Of a stretch of DNA of 64,000 bases, positions 24,648 to 31,881 are shown one piece after another. The stretch comes from Helcobacillus massiliensis. Lineage in GTDB: Bacteria; Actinomycetota; Actinomycetes; Actinomycetales; Dermabacteraceae. Location of the stretch: positions 1-64,000 of the forward strand of contig NZ_JACHWP010000005.1 of NCBI RefSeq assembly GCF_014191425.1. Reading direction: 5' to 3'. The notes below the pieces were generated by a model, which was not told where the DNA came from, did not search any database, and saw only the letters and a program-made list of their open reading frames with translations. The translations under genes were made by a program, and so were the position numbers. The first letter of the stretch is position 1, and every line of letters begins with the position of its first letter.

Positions 24648-25073
24648 TCAGGCCTCGCGCTCCCCTGCATCGTCCTGGTGAGCGGGGGTCGAGAGGTCGC
24701 GGAGACGCGAGAGGAACTCATCGGCCATCGCGACCTTCTTCTCCAGCGCGCTGCGTCGTTCGATCGCGATGGCCTCGATCTCGTGCAGCTTCTGCCTTGC
24801 TTCGAGCGGCGCGTCGGGCTGGGCGACATCGTGGGTGACGTCGAGCAGCTCGCGCATCTGCTCGAGCGTGAAGTCCAGCGGCTTCATGCGACGGATCAGC
24901 AGGATCCGCTCGACGTCGGCTTCGGAGTAGAGCCGGAACCCTCCCTCGCTGCGCTCGGACGGGTTGACCAGACCGATCTCGTCGTAGTGTCGCAGCGTCC
25001 GCAGGCTGAGCTCCGTGCGCTCAGCGACCGCACCGATGTGCAGTAGCTGCTGGCGATCGTTGTTCTGGCTCAT
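24648..25073 (-). CDS. MerR-family transcriptional regulator
   Basis: 141 residues. The winged HTH HIGAVAERTELSLRTLRHYDEIGLVNPSERSEGGFR is classical MerR, followed by the helical dimerization region (VERILLIRRMKPLDFTLEQM) and a coiled coil. No metal-binding Cys cluster is present, so a non-metal effector is more likely. ATG 25073 follows a GAGGAC site. The SulP gene 137 nt downstream on the same strand, with a dyad in between, is the probable target. Confidence 0.9.
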   Translation of the reverse strand: MSQNNDRQQLLHIGAVAERTELSLRTLRHYDEIGLVNPSERSEGGFRLYSEADVERILLIRRMKPLDFTLEQMRELLDVTHDVAQPDAPLEARQKLHEIEAIAIERRSALEKKVAMADEFLSRLRDLSTPAHQDDAGEREA

Positions 25074-25282
25074 GTCCTCAGTTTGCCCCACCGTGATGAC
25101 GCTCCCAGCACCTCGGGCGAACCTTGGCGCCCGCGCCCGAGGCACACCTCGTGATGCGCGTACCGCACTGAAGGGAACGCGATCCAGATTAGGGCCAGTA
25201 CCACACCTGCCCACCTGCCCGTGTCGAGCGTGGGAACCGCCTTCACACCCCGCGCCACCAGCACCACGCACATGTAAGCCAA
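25074..25282 (-). other. Possible 70-aa membrane peptide or decayed remnant
   Basis: An open frame (MAYMCVVLVARGVKAVPTLD ...) with a hydrophobic segment (WAGVVLALIWIAFPSVRYA) runs to a stop overlapping the MerR start. There is no convincing ribosome site. It may be the leftover of a membrane gene at the element's right end. Apart from this and the yedK 5' fragment, the 360 nt between merR and 25435 hold nothing I recognise. Confidence 0.25.
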
Positions 25283-25318
25283 GGGCGAGACCTGGGTTGC
25301 TCGATGGGCAGCCGCGGA

Positions 25319-25378
25319 TCACTGTTGCATCTGTTCAATAATTCTCAGATCGAATGCCAGCGTGAATCGTCCGCACAT
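25319..25378 (-). pseudogene. yedK: yedK 5' fragment (MCGRF start) at the right junction of the element
   Basis: ATG 25378, behind GGGAGG, opens MCGRFTLAFDLRII and then runs into element DNA (EQMQQ, stop at 25319-25321). Met-Cys-Gly-Arg-Phe is the diagnostic SRAP N-terminus, with Cys2 the residue that crosslinks abasic sites. Together with the 3' part at 15948-16664 it would give a normal protein of about 250 residues. It follows the 212-aa gene by 56 nt on the same strand, its original neighbour. Confidence 0.9.
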
Positions 25379-25434
25379 CGAGAACCTCCCTCAGGCTGCC
25401 CCCAGTATGGGGCGAGGGGAGGGGATCCGCGAGG

Positions 25435-26073
25435 TCACTCGATGCCGAAGCGCTCGAAGAACAGGCGCATGTTGTCGTCACGGTCCGCGCGGAGTGCCTT
25501 CTCACGAGCTCGCCACGACGGATCGACACGGTCGGCGTACTCGGCCGATTCCTCATCGTTGAGGAGGAGGCACGAGGTGTCCCCCTGGATCATCCCGGCG
25601 ACGTCGTTGATCTTGTAGTTGTACCAGCTGATCACTGCCAGGTTGCCTTTCGACTTCCTCATCAGGTGGTTCGAGACCTCCCCGTTCTCGTCGACGAGGA
25701 TGTCCTGGCTGATGACCGGGGGCTCCTTGGTCCGGGCCAGCAGTGGGTGGGCGACGTAGCCGTTGTCCCGGGTGAACTCGTCCGACCAGCGGTTGCACAG
25801 GGCGTTCGTCGCGGGGTCCTTGAACAGCTCGGCGGACAGGCTCTCGGCGAAGTTCGTCATCGTGCTGCCCGTCGTCCAATCGCCGACCTTCAACGGGATC
25901 GACAGGTGCATGAACTGCTCGGTGGAGCGTCGGAAGATCCTCCCCGAGCGCACCGTGCGCGCGAAGGTCGCTACCAGGATCAGATCGCGGCCGTGCCCGA
26001 TCGGGTACGTGACGATCTCCTCGCGAGCGAGCGCCCAGGTGGGCCCGTCCTGGATGTCGAGGTTCTCGGGCAT
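25435..26073 (-). CDS. Hypothetical protein, 212 aa
   Basis: Unrecognised soluble protein, start ATG 26073 behind AGGAGAGC. A beta-rich first half (ALAREEIVTYPIGHGRDLIL; RSTEQFMHLSIPLKVGDWTT) precedes a mixed second half with VISWYNYKINDVAGMIQGDT. No catalytic motif or membrane segment is seen. It lay directly upstream of yedK before the insertion, and 49 nt downstream of the 93-aa gene, all on one strand, suggesting an island operon. Confidence 0.7.
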   Translation of the reverse strand: MPENLDIQDGPTWALAREEIVTYPIGHGRDLILVATFARTVRSGRIFRRSTEQFMHLSIPLKVGDWTTGSTMTNFAESLSAELFKDPATNALCNRWSDEFTRDNGYVAHPLLARTKEPPVISQDILVDENGEVSNHLMRKSKGNLAVISWYNYKINDVAGMIQGDTSCLLLNDEESAEYADRVDPSWRAREKALRADRDDNMRLFFERFGIE

Positions 26074-26122
26074 CGTGCTCTCCTATCAGCGTGCCTGGAC
26101 TGGGTATCTCTGGTCGGATGGA

Positions 26123-26404
26123 TCAGCTCGCTGGCCGGGGCCGCGGATCCATGTAGTCCTCGAGGGTGAGGTCCTTGGTGGCCTCGTAGGTGAAGGGGAA
26201 CCCCTGGCCCTGATCTGTGGCTCGATCGGTGAGCAGGAGGAGGCCCTCGATTGGCCCGACGTGGGTGACCTCCTCGGTGAGCGACATGTCCTCGATCTGG
26301 CCGCTGGCATGGGTCAGGCGGACCGTGGTGACAGCCTCCCTGCGGTTGCCGGTCGGCTCGCCGAATCCGAGGTGTGCGCTGGTGATCGGGTCGGTGACGT
26401 TCAT
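26123..26404 (-). CDS. Hypothetical protein, 93 aa
   Basis: Small acidic protein (MNVTDPITSAHLGFGEPTGN ...) with a predicted beta-rich core (VTTVRLTHASGQIEDMSLTE; VGPIEGLLLLTD). ATG 26404 follows GGGAGC. No family recognised. It lies between the secreted Gly/Ser-rich protein gene (25 nt upstream) and the 212-aa gene, so is probably cotranscribed with them. Confidence 0.65.
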   Translation of the reverse strand: MNVTDPITSAHLGFGEPTGNRREAVTTVRLTHASGQIEDMSLTEEVTHVGPIEGLLLLTDRATDQGQGFPFTYEATKDLTLEDYMDPRPRPAS

Positions 26405-26429
26405 CGGTGCTCCCAGGAGGTCGGGGTGG

Positions 26430-27500
26430 TCAGGACACGTCGGTGACGACGGTCTGGTACTGGCCGATGCGCAGCTGCTTGGACGTGGTCAGCTCGACGG
26501 GGATCGTGCCGGTCTCACCGGTGTTCGACTCCCACTCGACGCCCCAGTGCGCGGTGATGTTCACGGTGTACAGCCCATCGGGCTGTTCATCGCTCATCTG
26601 CTCGTAGACGTGGCCGCAGTCGGGGGAGGGGTCGATTCCGGTGCCGGGGTATTCGGTCCCGGGTCCGTCGCACTCGATCGTGGTGCCGTCGCCCATGTCG
26701 ATCGACATGCCCGTGAACTTGGCCGTCGCGGTGACGGTCACCGCTCCGGCGGACGCGCTGGTCGTGTTCGGACCCGTCGTGGTCTCTCCGGGGTTGGCCA
26801 CCCACAGCCACACCGGCAGCCCCACGGCGCCGAGGGTCTCGGTGTCGTTCGGTGTCGAGGCGATCTCCGGAGCCTCCAGCCCCATCTGGGAGACCGCGGT
26901 CTGCGCGAGCTCGGCAGGATCCACCTGAGGCGCGGCCGGCTCGCCGCCCTCCTGAGGCGCGGGATCCGGAGCGGGAGCCGCCGGCGCTGCCGGATCCGCC
27001 GGCTCGGGCTGGCCCTGGGTCATGCCGTCGAAGAAGGCGGTGGGTCCCCCGTTCTGCCCCTGCACGTACGCGCCTTCGGGCTGGTAAGTGGCTCGGGAGC
27101 CGTCGTCGAGGATCTCGACGTTGTCCGGGCGGCTCGAGGACACCGAGGACGGCGAACCGCTCGAGTAGTTCCCGACGCTGGTTCGGCCACCGTTGCTGAC
27201 GGAGGTAGTTCCACCTCCACCACCGCCCCCGGAGGAATTCCCACTGCCGCCTGAGGACTTGCTCCCCCCGTTGGAAGATCCGCCGCCACCCGACGAATTT
27301 CCCCCGCCGGACGAGCTGCCACCCCCACCGGAGGACTTTCCGCCGCCGCTGCCGGGATCCTCCACTTCAACTGTGACGGTGCCCTTGGAACCGTCACCGC
27401 GCCAGTTGACCCCGTCGTCGGCCCAGGCCGGCGCAGTGGTGAGCGTGAATGCTGTGATTGCTGCGGTGCTGACGGTCAGCCGCCGAAGTGTGCCTCGCAC
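26430..27500 (-). CDS. Secreted Gly/Ser-rich protein with C-terminal beta domain
   Basis: 356 residues. A Sec signal peptide (MRGTLRRLTVSTAAITAFTL ... APAWA) is followed by a low-complexity Gly/Ser stretch of about 60 residues, a Pro/Ala linker near residue 190, and a C-terminal domain (TVTATAKFTGMSIDMGDGTT; GLYTVNITAHWGVEWESNTG) resembling PKD-like surface domains. The start is GTG 27500, behind GAGGAGG, which places the signal peptide correctly; an ATG 42 nt upstream would not. It overlaps the lipoprotein gene by 25 nt, implying joint expression and perhaps a surface complex. Function unknown. Confidence 0.75.
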   Translation of the reverse strand: MRGTLRRLTVSTAAITAFTLTTAPAWADDGVNWRGDGSKGTVTVEVEDPGSGGGKSSGGGGSSSGGGNSSGGGGSSNGGSKSSGGSGNSSGGGGGGGTTSVSNGGRTSVGNYSSGSPSSVSSSRPDNVEILDDGSRATYQPEGAYVQGQNGGPTAFFDGMTQGQPEPADPAAPAAPAPDPAPQEGGEPAAPQVDPAELAQTAVSQMGLEAPEIASTPNDTETLGAVGLPVWLWVANPGETTTGPNTTSASAGAVTVTATAKFTGMSIDMGDGTTIECDGPGTEYPGTGIDPSPDCGHVYEQMSDEQPDGLYTVNITAHWGVEWESNTGETGTIPVELTTSKQLRIGQYQTVVTDVS

Positions 27501-28039
27501 GTCGTCCCCTCCTCGTAGTACCCCATCTGCTCGATCATCCACGGCCCCTCCGCGGAGTCACGGACGAGCTTGTACTGGGCAACGCTGGGCTCACCCGGCT
27601 CGTTGCTGATGTCGTACGGCTCGCCATCCTTGGTGGCCTGCATGTCCGTGCCGTCCTCGCAGAACTCGATGGTCGCGGTGGTGTCGGCCTCCTCGACGAC
27701 CGTCCAATCGGAGAGCTTGCGCTCTCCAGTGATGATCGCCCCCGTCTCAGCGTTCTCCGCGTCTTCCGTCTTCACCTGCTCGGCGAGCTCAGGGACGAGG
27801 TACTCGTCGTTGTATGAGCTGTCCGGCCAGCCTTCGGCAGCGGCGGCATCCGCTTCGTTGAAGTACGCCGTGATGCGCTCCTGGGGTGTGGCGTCGGCGG
27901 GGTCGGCCGTGGGTGGGGCCTCCTGGCTGGTGGCCGTCGTGGTGGGGTCCTCCTCGCCGTTGCTGCTGGTGCAGGCGGCGAGGGGGAGAGCGAGGAGGGA
28001 GGCCATCGCGATCGTGGTGAGTGCTCGCTGTCGGATCAT
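27476..28039 (-). CDS. Hypothetical lipoprotein, 187 aa
   Basis: Lipoprotein signal peptide MIRQRALTTIAMASLLALPL with lipobox LAAC, then a Thr/Pro/Ala-rich linker and an extracytoplasmic domain (AYFNEADAAAAEGWPDSSYN; TTATIEFCEDGTDMQATKDG) of the NTF2-like or lipoprotein-accessory type, not firmly assignable. Two further Cys in the domain could pair. ATG 28039 follows GAGGAGACC; upstream in-frame starts lack a signal peptide. Its promoter region is cut by IS copy 2 only 64 nt upstream, so present expression may depend on the IS. Confidence 0.75.
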   Translation of the reverse strand: MIRQRALTTIAMASLLALPLAACTSSNGEEDPTTTATSQEAPPTADPADATPQERITAYFNEADAAAAEGWPDSSYNDEYLVPELAEQVKTEDAENAETGAIITGERKLSDWTVVEEADTTATIEFCEDGTDMQATKDGEPYDISNEPGEPSVAQYKLVRDSAEGPWMIEQMGYYEEGTTCEAHFGG

Positions 28040-28125
28040 CGGTTGGTCTCCTCGGTGGCGGGGGATGGGGGTGGTCATGGGGGCCTCAGATTGCGATGCG
28101 GTGGGGGGTGTCCCTATGTTTCGAG

Positions 28126-29349
28126 TCAAGCCGCGAGAGCGGTCGGCTCGGGGGTAGGGGCGGTTGTCGGTGGCTGGTAGTAGGTGCCGTCGCGGAGCAT
28201 GGCGTAGATGACGTTGCAGCGGCGGCGGGCTAGGCAGATCACGGCGGCGTTGTGCCGTTTGCCTTCGGCGCGTTTGCGATCGTAGTAGGCCTTGGAGATG
28301 GGGTCGTGGTTGGAGGCGACCCAGGCGGAGTAGAACAGGGCGTTCTTCAGGCGTTTGTTCCCTGACCGGGCGGGGAACTCTCCGCGGATCGAGGTGCCTG
28401 ATCTGCGGGTGACCGGCGCGATCCCGGCATAGGCCGCGAGGTGGCTGGCGGACTCAAACGCGGAGCCATCACCGATCGCGAGGAGGATCTGGGCGGCGGT
28501 CTTGATGCCGATCCCCGGCATGCTCATCAAGACCGAGGCGAGAGGGAAGTCCTCCAGCATGCCCTCCACTTCGTGGGCCACGGTCGCGCGCTGTTCTTTC
28601 AGCTCTTTAACCTGGCCAGCGACTCGGGGGATCACCAGCTCAACCGCTGCGGTGGCGGGCACGATGACGGTCTGCTCGCTAAGGGCTGTGAAGATCTGCT
28701 CGACCAGCGTCTCGGGGTCGCGGCGTGAATGCGCGCGGGCGAACCGCAGCACCTTCCCTCGGCCGGCACTTCGGAGGCCGGTGGGTCCGCCAAACTTCTC
28801 CAGCAGGTCCAGCACGAGCCCAGTGGAAAGCTTCCCGCCTGCGAAGACGCGCTCGAGCGCGGGGTGGATCTGGGTGAGCAGGGACCGGATCCGGTTCAGC
28901 GCCCTTGTGGTCTCGTGAGCGAGGTCCTCATCGAACCCGGCCAGAACCTTCAGCGCGGAGAGGACCTCGCTGTCACGATCGACCTGCCGGAGGGTGTGAG
29001 GCATGGTGCGGGCCGTGTCGGCGATGATGAAAGCATCCCGCGCATCAGTCTTTGACCTGCCCGGATACAGATCCGCGGCCTTCCGCATCGCCAATCCGGG
29101 AAGGTAGGCGACTGTGCAGCCGGTATCCCGGGCCACCGCGATCGGCAACGCTCCGATGGTGTTCGGCTGATCGACGACCAGCAGAACTTCGCCGTGGTTC
29201 TGCAGCTGGGTGAACAGCTCGCGAAGTTTGGTCTCGTCCTGCGGGAGGGGCTTGTCGAACAGCTTGTTCCCCTCCGGGTCGAGTGCGCACGCGTGGTGAG
29301 CTGTCTTCCCGACGTCCAGGCCGATCACGACCGCGAACCCTGTGTTCAT
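28126..29349 (-). CDS. IS110-family transposase (DEDD recombinase), copy 2
   Basis: 407 residues, the same protein as copy 1 except Lys for Thr (AGGKLSTG) and Gly for Arg (AGRGKVL). All DEDD and Transposase_20 landmarks are intact (GLDVGKTAHHAC, KTDARDAF, RRSGTSIRGEFPARSGNKRL). ATG 29349 follows AGGAGGA. It should be active, and could move either copy or the whole bracketed segment in trans (inference). Confidence 0.95.
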   Translation of the reverse strand: MNTGFAVVIGLDVGKTAHHACALDPEGNKLFDKPLPQDETKLRELFTQLQNHGEVLLVVDQPNTIGALPIAVARDTGCTVAYLPGLAMRKAADLYPGRSKTDARDAFIIADTARTMPHTLRQVDRDSEVLSALKVLAGFDEDLAHETTRALNRIRSLLTQIHPALERVFAGGKLSTGLVLDLLEKFGGPTGLRSAGRGKVLRFARAHSRRDPETLVEQIFTALSEQTVIVPATAAVELVIPRVAGQVKELKEQRATVAHEVEGMLEDFPLASVLMSMPGIGIKTAAQILLAIGDGSAFESASHLAAYAGIAPVTRRSGTSIRGEFPARSGNKRLKNALFYSAWVASNHDPISKAYYDRKRAEGKRHNAAVICLARRRCNVIYAMLRDGTYYQPPTTAPTPEPTALAA

Positions 29350-29575
29350 GACGCTGTCCTCCTCATCACTGCTGGCCGCAGTCTCGACACCCGATGCCGG
29401 CACCCACGTTACGAAGAGACCTCAGACAGAGCTGGGCCGTGTCCCTATCAGCGGTCAACGCGTGTCTCTCGACCGGGCGGCAACACCCCCCGGACCATCA
29501 ATGGCAGGGCAACAAAGCCATACCCGGCCGAGCGACCAGACCCCGTCCATCGGGGTGCTCACAAGGTAACGGGGA
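29350..29575 (-). ncRNA. Non-coding end of IS110 copy 2, candidate bridge RNA region
   Basis: By eye identical to 12000-12225. GTGTCCCTAT at 29439-29448 repeats the element end at 28108-28117. Identity between the copies predicts the same target specificity for both insertions. Confidence 0.5.
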
Positions 29576-31756
29576 TCAGTTGTACGGGTCGGTGTCACCC
29601 GGCATGCAGGACTTCAGCGGGTCCTCCGGCAGCTCCACCTTCCGCTCATCCTTCTTCTTCGGCGTGGAACCGGCGTCGGTGGAGGCGGACTCACTCGGAG
29701 AAGCGGACTGCGTCGGCGACTTCGACTCCGTCGGCTCGGCCGACGGGCTCGAGGACTCGCTCGGCTCCTTGGACGCGCCGTCCGCCGGCTTCGTGGTGGC
29801 CGGCTTCGCGTCCTTTGAATCCTTCGGGGACGGCTGCGCGGATTTCTCCGTGTCCTTCTCCTTGGTGCCCAGCGCCGTCTCCGGCGCGGTCTCCATCGAA
29901 TGCTTGATGGACTCCTGCACCCAGCGGTGCAGGTAGTCGAAGTCCGGGTTGCCCGACGGCGTCACCGACGGGTTGATCGGGTAGGACTCGAACCCGCCCT
30001 TCTGGATCCGCATGGCGAGCATCGCGAACGCATCCAGGCGGTCCGCCGGAATATCGGTCACCACGGAGTCTCCGGTCGCGTTCAGCAGACGCGGCAGGGC
30101 GAGGGCGATCTTCGGGACGTCCGCTTCCTCTGCGACCGCGCGGACGATGCGCTGCTGGCGGCAGTTGCGGTCGAAGTCGCTGGAGCCTTCTCGGCTGCGG
30201 GCGTACCAGAGCGCGTGGTAGCCGTCGAGGCGCTGCCAGCCGGGCTGGATGTAGCCGTCGATCTTCGCGGCGCCGCCGCCGATCGGGATCTTCCGCTCCA
30301 CCTCGAAGTCGATGCCGCCGATGGCGTCGACCATCTGCTCGAAGCCGCGCAGGTCCACCATCGCGTAGTAGTCGACCTTCAGCCCGAGGGTCTCCTCCAC
30401 CGCCATCGTGGTCGCGGTCAGACCCGGATTCGGGTCACCGGGGAACAGATCGGGGCGCACGTCCTCCGCCCAGGTCCACACGGCGTTGATGAGGTTCTGG
30501 TTCTTGCCGTAGTAGTCGAACCCGTTGGGGAACACCTCGGCCGGCTTCGACCCCTTCGGGAACCGCACGTACTGCAGATTGCGGGGGATGGAGAACAGGG
30601 CGGTGCGGCCGGTCTTCGTGTCCACGGACGCCACCATGATGGTGTCCGGGCGGGTGCCGTTGCGGTCCGCGCCGGCGTCCTGCCCGAGCAGCATGATGTT
30701 GACGCGGTCCACGTTCTTCCAGGCGTCCTCGCCGCTCTTGCCGCTCTTCGCCTGGATGAACGAGTCGCCGCCGATCAGGGAGTTCGCCGCCCACAGGGTG
30801 TGCGCGGCGTGCATCGCGGGCAGGCCGATCGCGATGGCGAGGGCGAACGCGAGCGCCTGCGACGCCGAGCGCGCAGGCCCCTGCAGCCGCTCCTTGCGGT
30901 TGTGGTGGTTGTTCGTCAGCCACAGCAGACCGAGCCAGATCACGGCGACGAGCGCGATCGTGATCATCGCGGTGGTGAGGAACCACGGTTTGAACGCAAA
31001 GCCGATCAGGGTCGCGGTGGGGTCACCGGCCAGCAGCCAGACCAGGCCGCTGAGGACGGTGATGACGAACACGGCTGCGGTGATGATGCCGAGGACCCGC
31101 AGCGGGGTGGGCAGCAGGCCGAGGCCGGGAATCAGGCCGCTGGCGGCGGTCCACAGGGAGGCGCGGCGCAGGGAGCCCTCGCCGGGCTGGCGGGCACCCC
31201 AGCCGCCCTGGCCGCTGGAGCCATCGGGGCTGACGGGGCCGCCTGGACCGCGGCCTCCGCCGCGTCCACCGGATCCGCCGCGGCCGGCACCGCCTGAGGC
31301 TGCGCGGCGCAGCGCGGATGACCCGCGGCGCGGGGGCTCCTGGTCCTCGATCGGGCGCAGTCTGATGGTCTTCTGTTCGACGGGCGGAGCGACGTCGGCA
31401 CGGCGGCGGCCCCGCTTCGGGCGCACGGGGATGGGGCCGTCGGACGCTCCGGGCGCCGGGGGGATGGGTGAGGAGTGTGAGGAGGCCAGAGCTGACGCGG
31501 CCTGCGCGCTCGGCCTCGACGCGGCAGCGTCCGTCTCAGCGGCGGCGGGTGGGCTCGGCGGGGAGGTCCGACCGGCGGCGCTGGACTCCTGGGAGGTCGC
31601 GCGGGCCCGACGGCCGTTGGGGGAGCCGGGCCAGATCATCGGGGTCGATGAGGAGCGCAGACCCGTCGAAGCTGCGCGGCGCCCGCGCCGCTTCGGGGCG
31701 CGGCGCTGACCGTCACCTGGCCGATCGGGGCGGCCGGAGGGAGGATTCTCGCTCAT
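29576..31756 (-). CDS. LytR-CpsA-Psr (LCP) family protein, long form
   Basis: Membrane-anchored enzyme of the family that attaches glycopolymers such as teichoic acid or arabinogalactan to peptidoglycan. 726 residues: a disordered basic/Ala/Ser/Gly-rich N-terminus of about 230, three or four membrane segments (VLGIITAAVFVITVLSGLVW; FLTTAMITIALVAVIWLGLL; SQALAFALAIAIGLPAMHAA), the LCP domain (NIMLLGQDAGADRNGTRPDT; ALFSIPRNLQYV; HALWYARSREGSSDFDRNCR) and a Lys/Ser/Pro-rich tail. ATG 31756 lies 6 nt after TATGAT. IS copy 2 touches its stop codon. Confidence 0.92.
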   Translation of the reverse strand: MSENPPSGRPDRPGDGQRRAPKRRGRRAASTGLRSSSTPMIWPGSPNGRRARATSQESSAAGRTSPPSPPAAAETDAAASRPSAQAASALASSHSSPIPPAPGASDGPIPVRPKRGRRRADVAPPVEQKTIRLRPIEDQEPPRRGSSALRRAASGGAGRGGSGGRGGGRGPGGPVSPDGSSGQGGWGARQPGEGSLRRASLWTAASGLIPGLGLLPTPLRVLGIITAAVFVITVLSGLVWLLAGDPTATLIGFAFKPWFLTTAMITIALVAVIWLGLLWLTNNHHNRKERLQGPARSASQALAFALAIAIGLPAMHAAHTLWAANSLIGGDSFIQAKSGKSGEDAWKNVDRVNIMLLGQDAGADRNGTRPDTIMVASVDTKTGRTALFSIPRNLQYVRFPKGSKPAEVFPNGFDYYGKNQNLINAVWTWAEDVRPDLFPGDPNPGLTATTMAVEETLGLKVDYYAMVDLRGFEQMVDAIGGIDFEVERKIPIGGGAAKIDGYIQPGWQRLDGYHALWYARSREGSSDFDRNCRQQRIVRAVAEEADVPKIALALPRLLNATGDSVVTDIPADRLDAFAMLAMRIQKGGFESYPINPSVTPSGNPDFDYLHRWVQESIKHSMETAPETALGTKEKDTEKSAQPSPKDSKDAKPATTKPADGASKEPSESSSPSAEPTESKSPTQSASPSESASTDAGSTPKKKDERKVELPEDPLKSCMPGDTDPYN

Positions 31757-31881
31757 TCGGCCATCATACGTCCGGGTCGACGGCTCACCATCGGCCCGTC
31801 GCCGAATCCACACCGCATTTTTACAGAGCCGGTGCGTGCTCCTGCGGAACGGGTGCGGACCGCGCCCGTAGAGTAGGGGAC
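31757..31881. promoter_or_regulatory. Divergent promoters of the LCP gene and galE
   Basis: TATGAT on the minus strand (31763-31768) ends 6 nt before the LCP ATG. TAGAGT on the plus strand (31869-31874) ends 7 nt before the galE ATG. Both transcripts are predicted to be leaderless; no shared operator is obvious. Confidence 0.65.

Larger units (their letters stand above)
16660..25343. mobile_element. Tyrosine-recombinase element (about 8.7 kb) inserted in yedK
   Basis: Both junctions with the interrupted yedK gene are visible (16659-16665 and 25337-25343, each AATWATT), and joining them restores the frame MCGRFTLAFDLRII-LNRTM. Contents from left to right: FAD oxidoreductase, TetR, two SMR subunits, a junction-like site B, a trio of recombinase genes, SulP transporter and MerR regulator. 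The exact crossover inside AATWATT cannot be fixed. Site B inside suggests that two elements may sit in tandem (16660-19965 and 19965-25343). Confidence 0.8.
28103..29575 (-). mobile_element. IS110-family insertion sequence, copy 2
   Basis: 1473 bp, same orientation as copy 1 at 10753-12225 and identical outside a 290-bp patch. Left end GGGGGGTGTCCC, right end GGTAACGGGGA, the latter abutting the stop codon of the LCP gene (29576-29578). With copy 1 it brackets 15.9 kb of accessory genes. Confidence 0.92.

Noticed and set aside
10753-29575. Target-site duplications of the IS copies
   Set aside because: The flanks of the two copies share no convincing direct repeat; runs of G at the left end make apparent matches unreliable.
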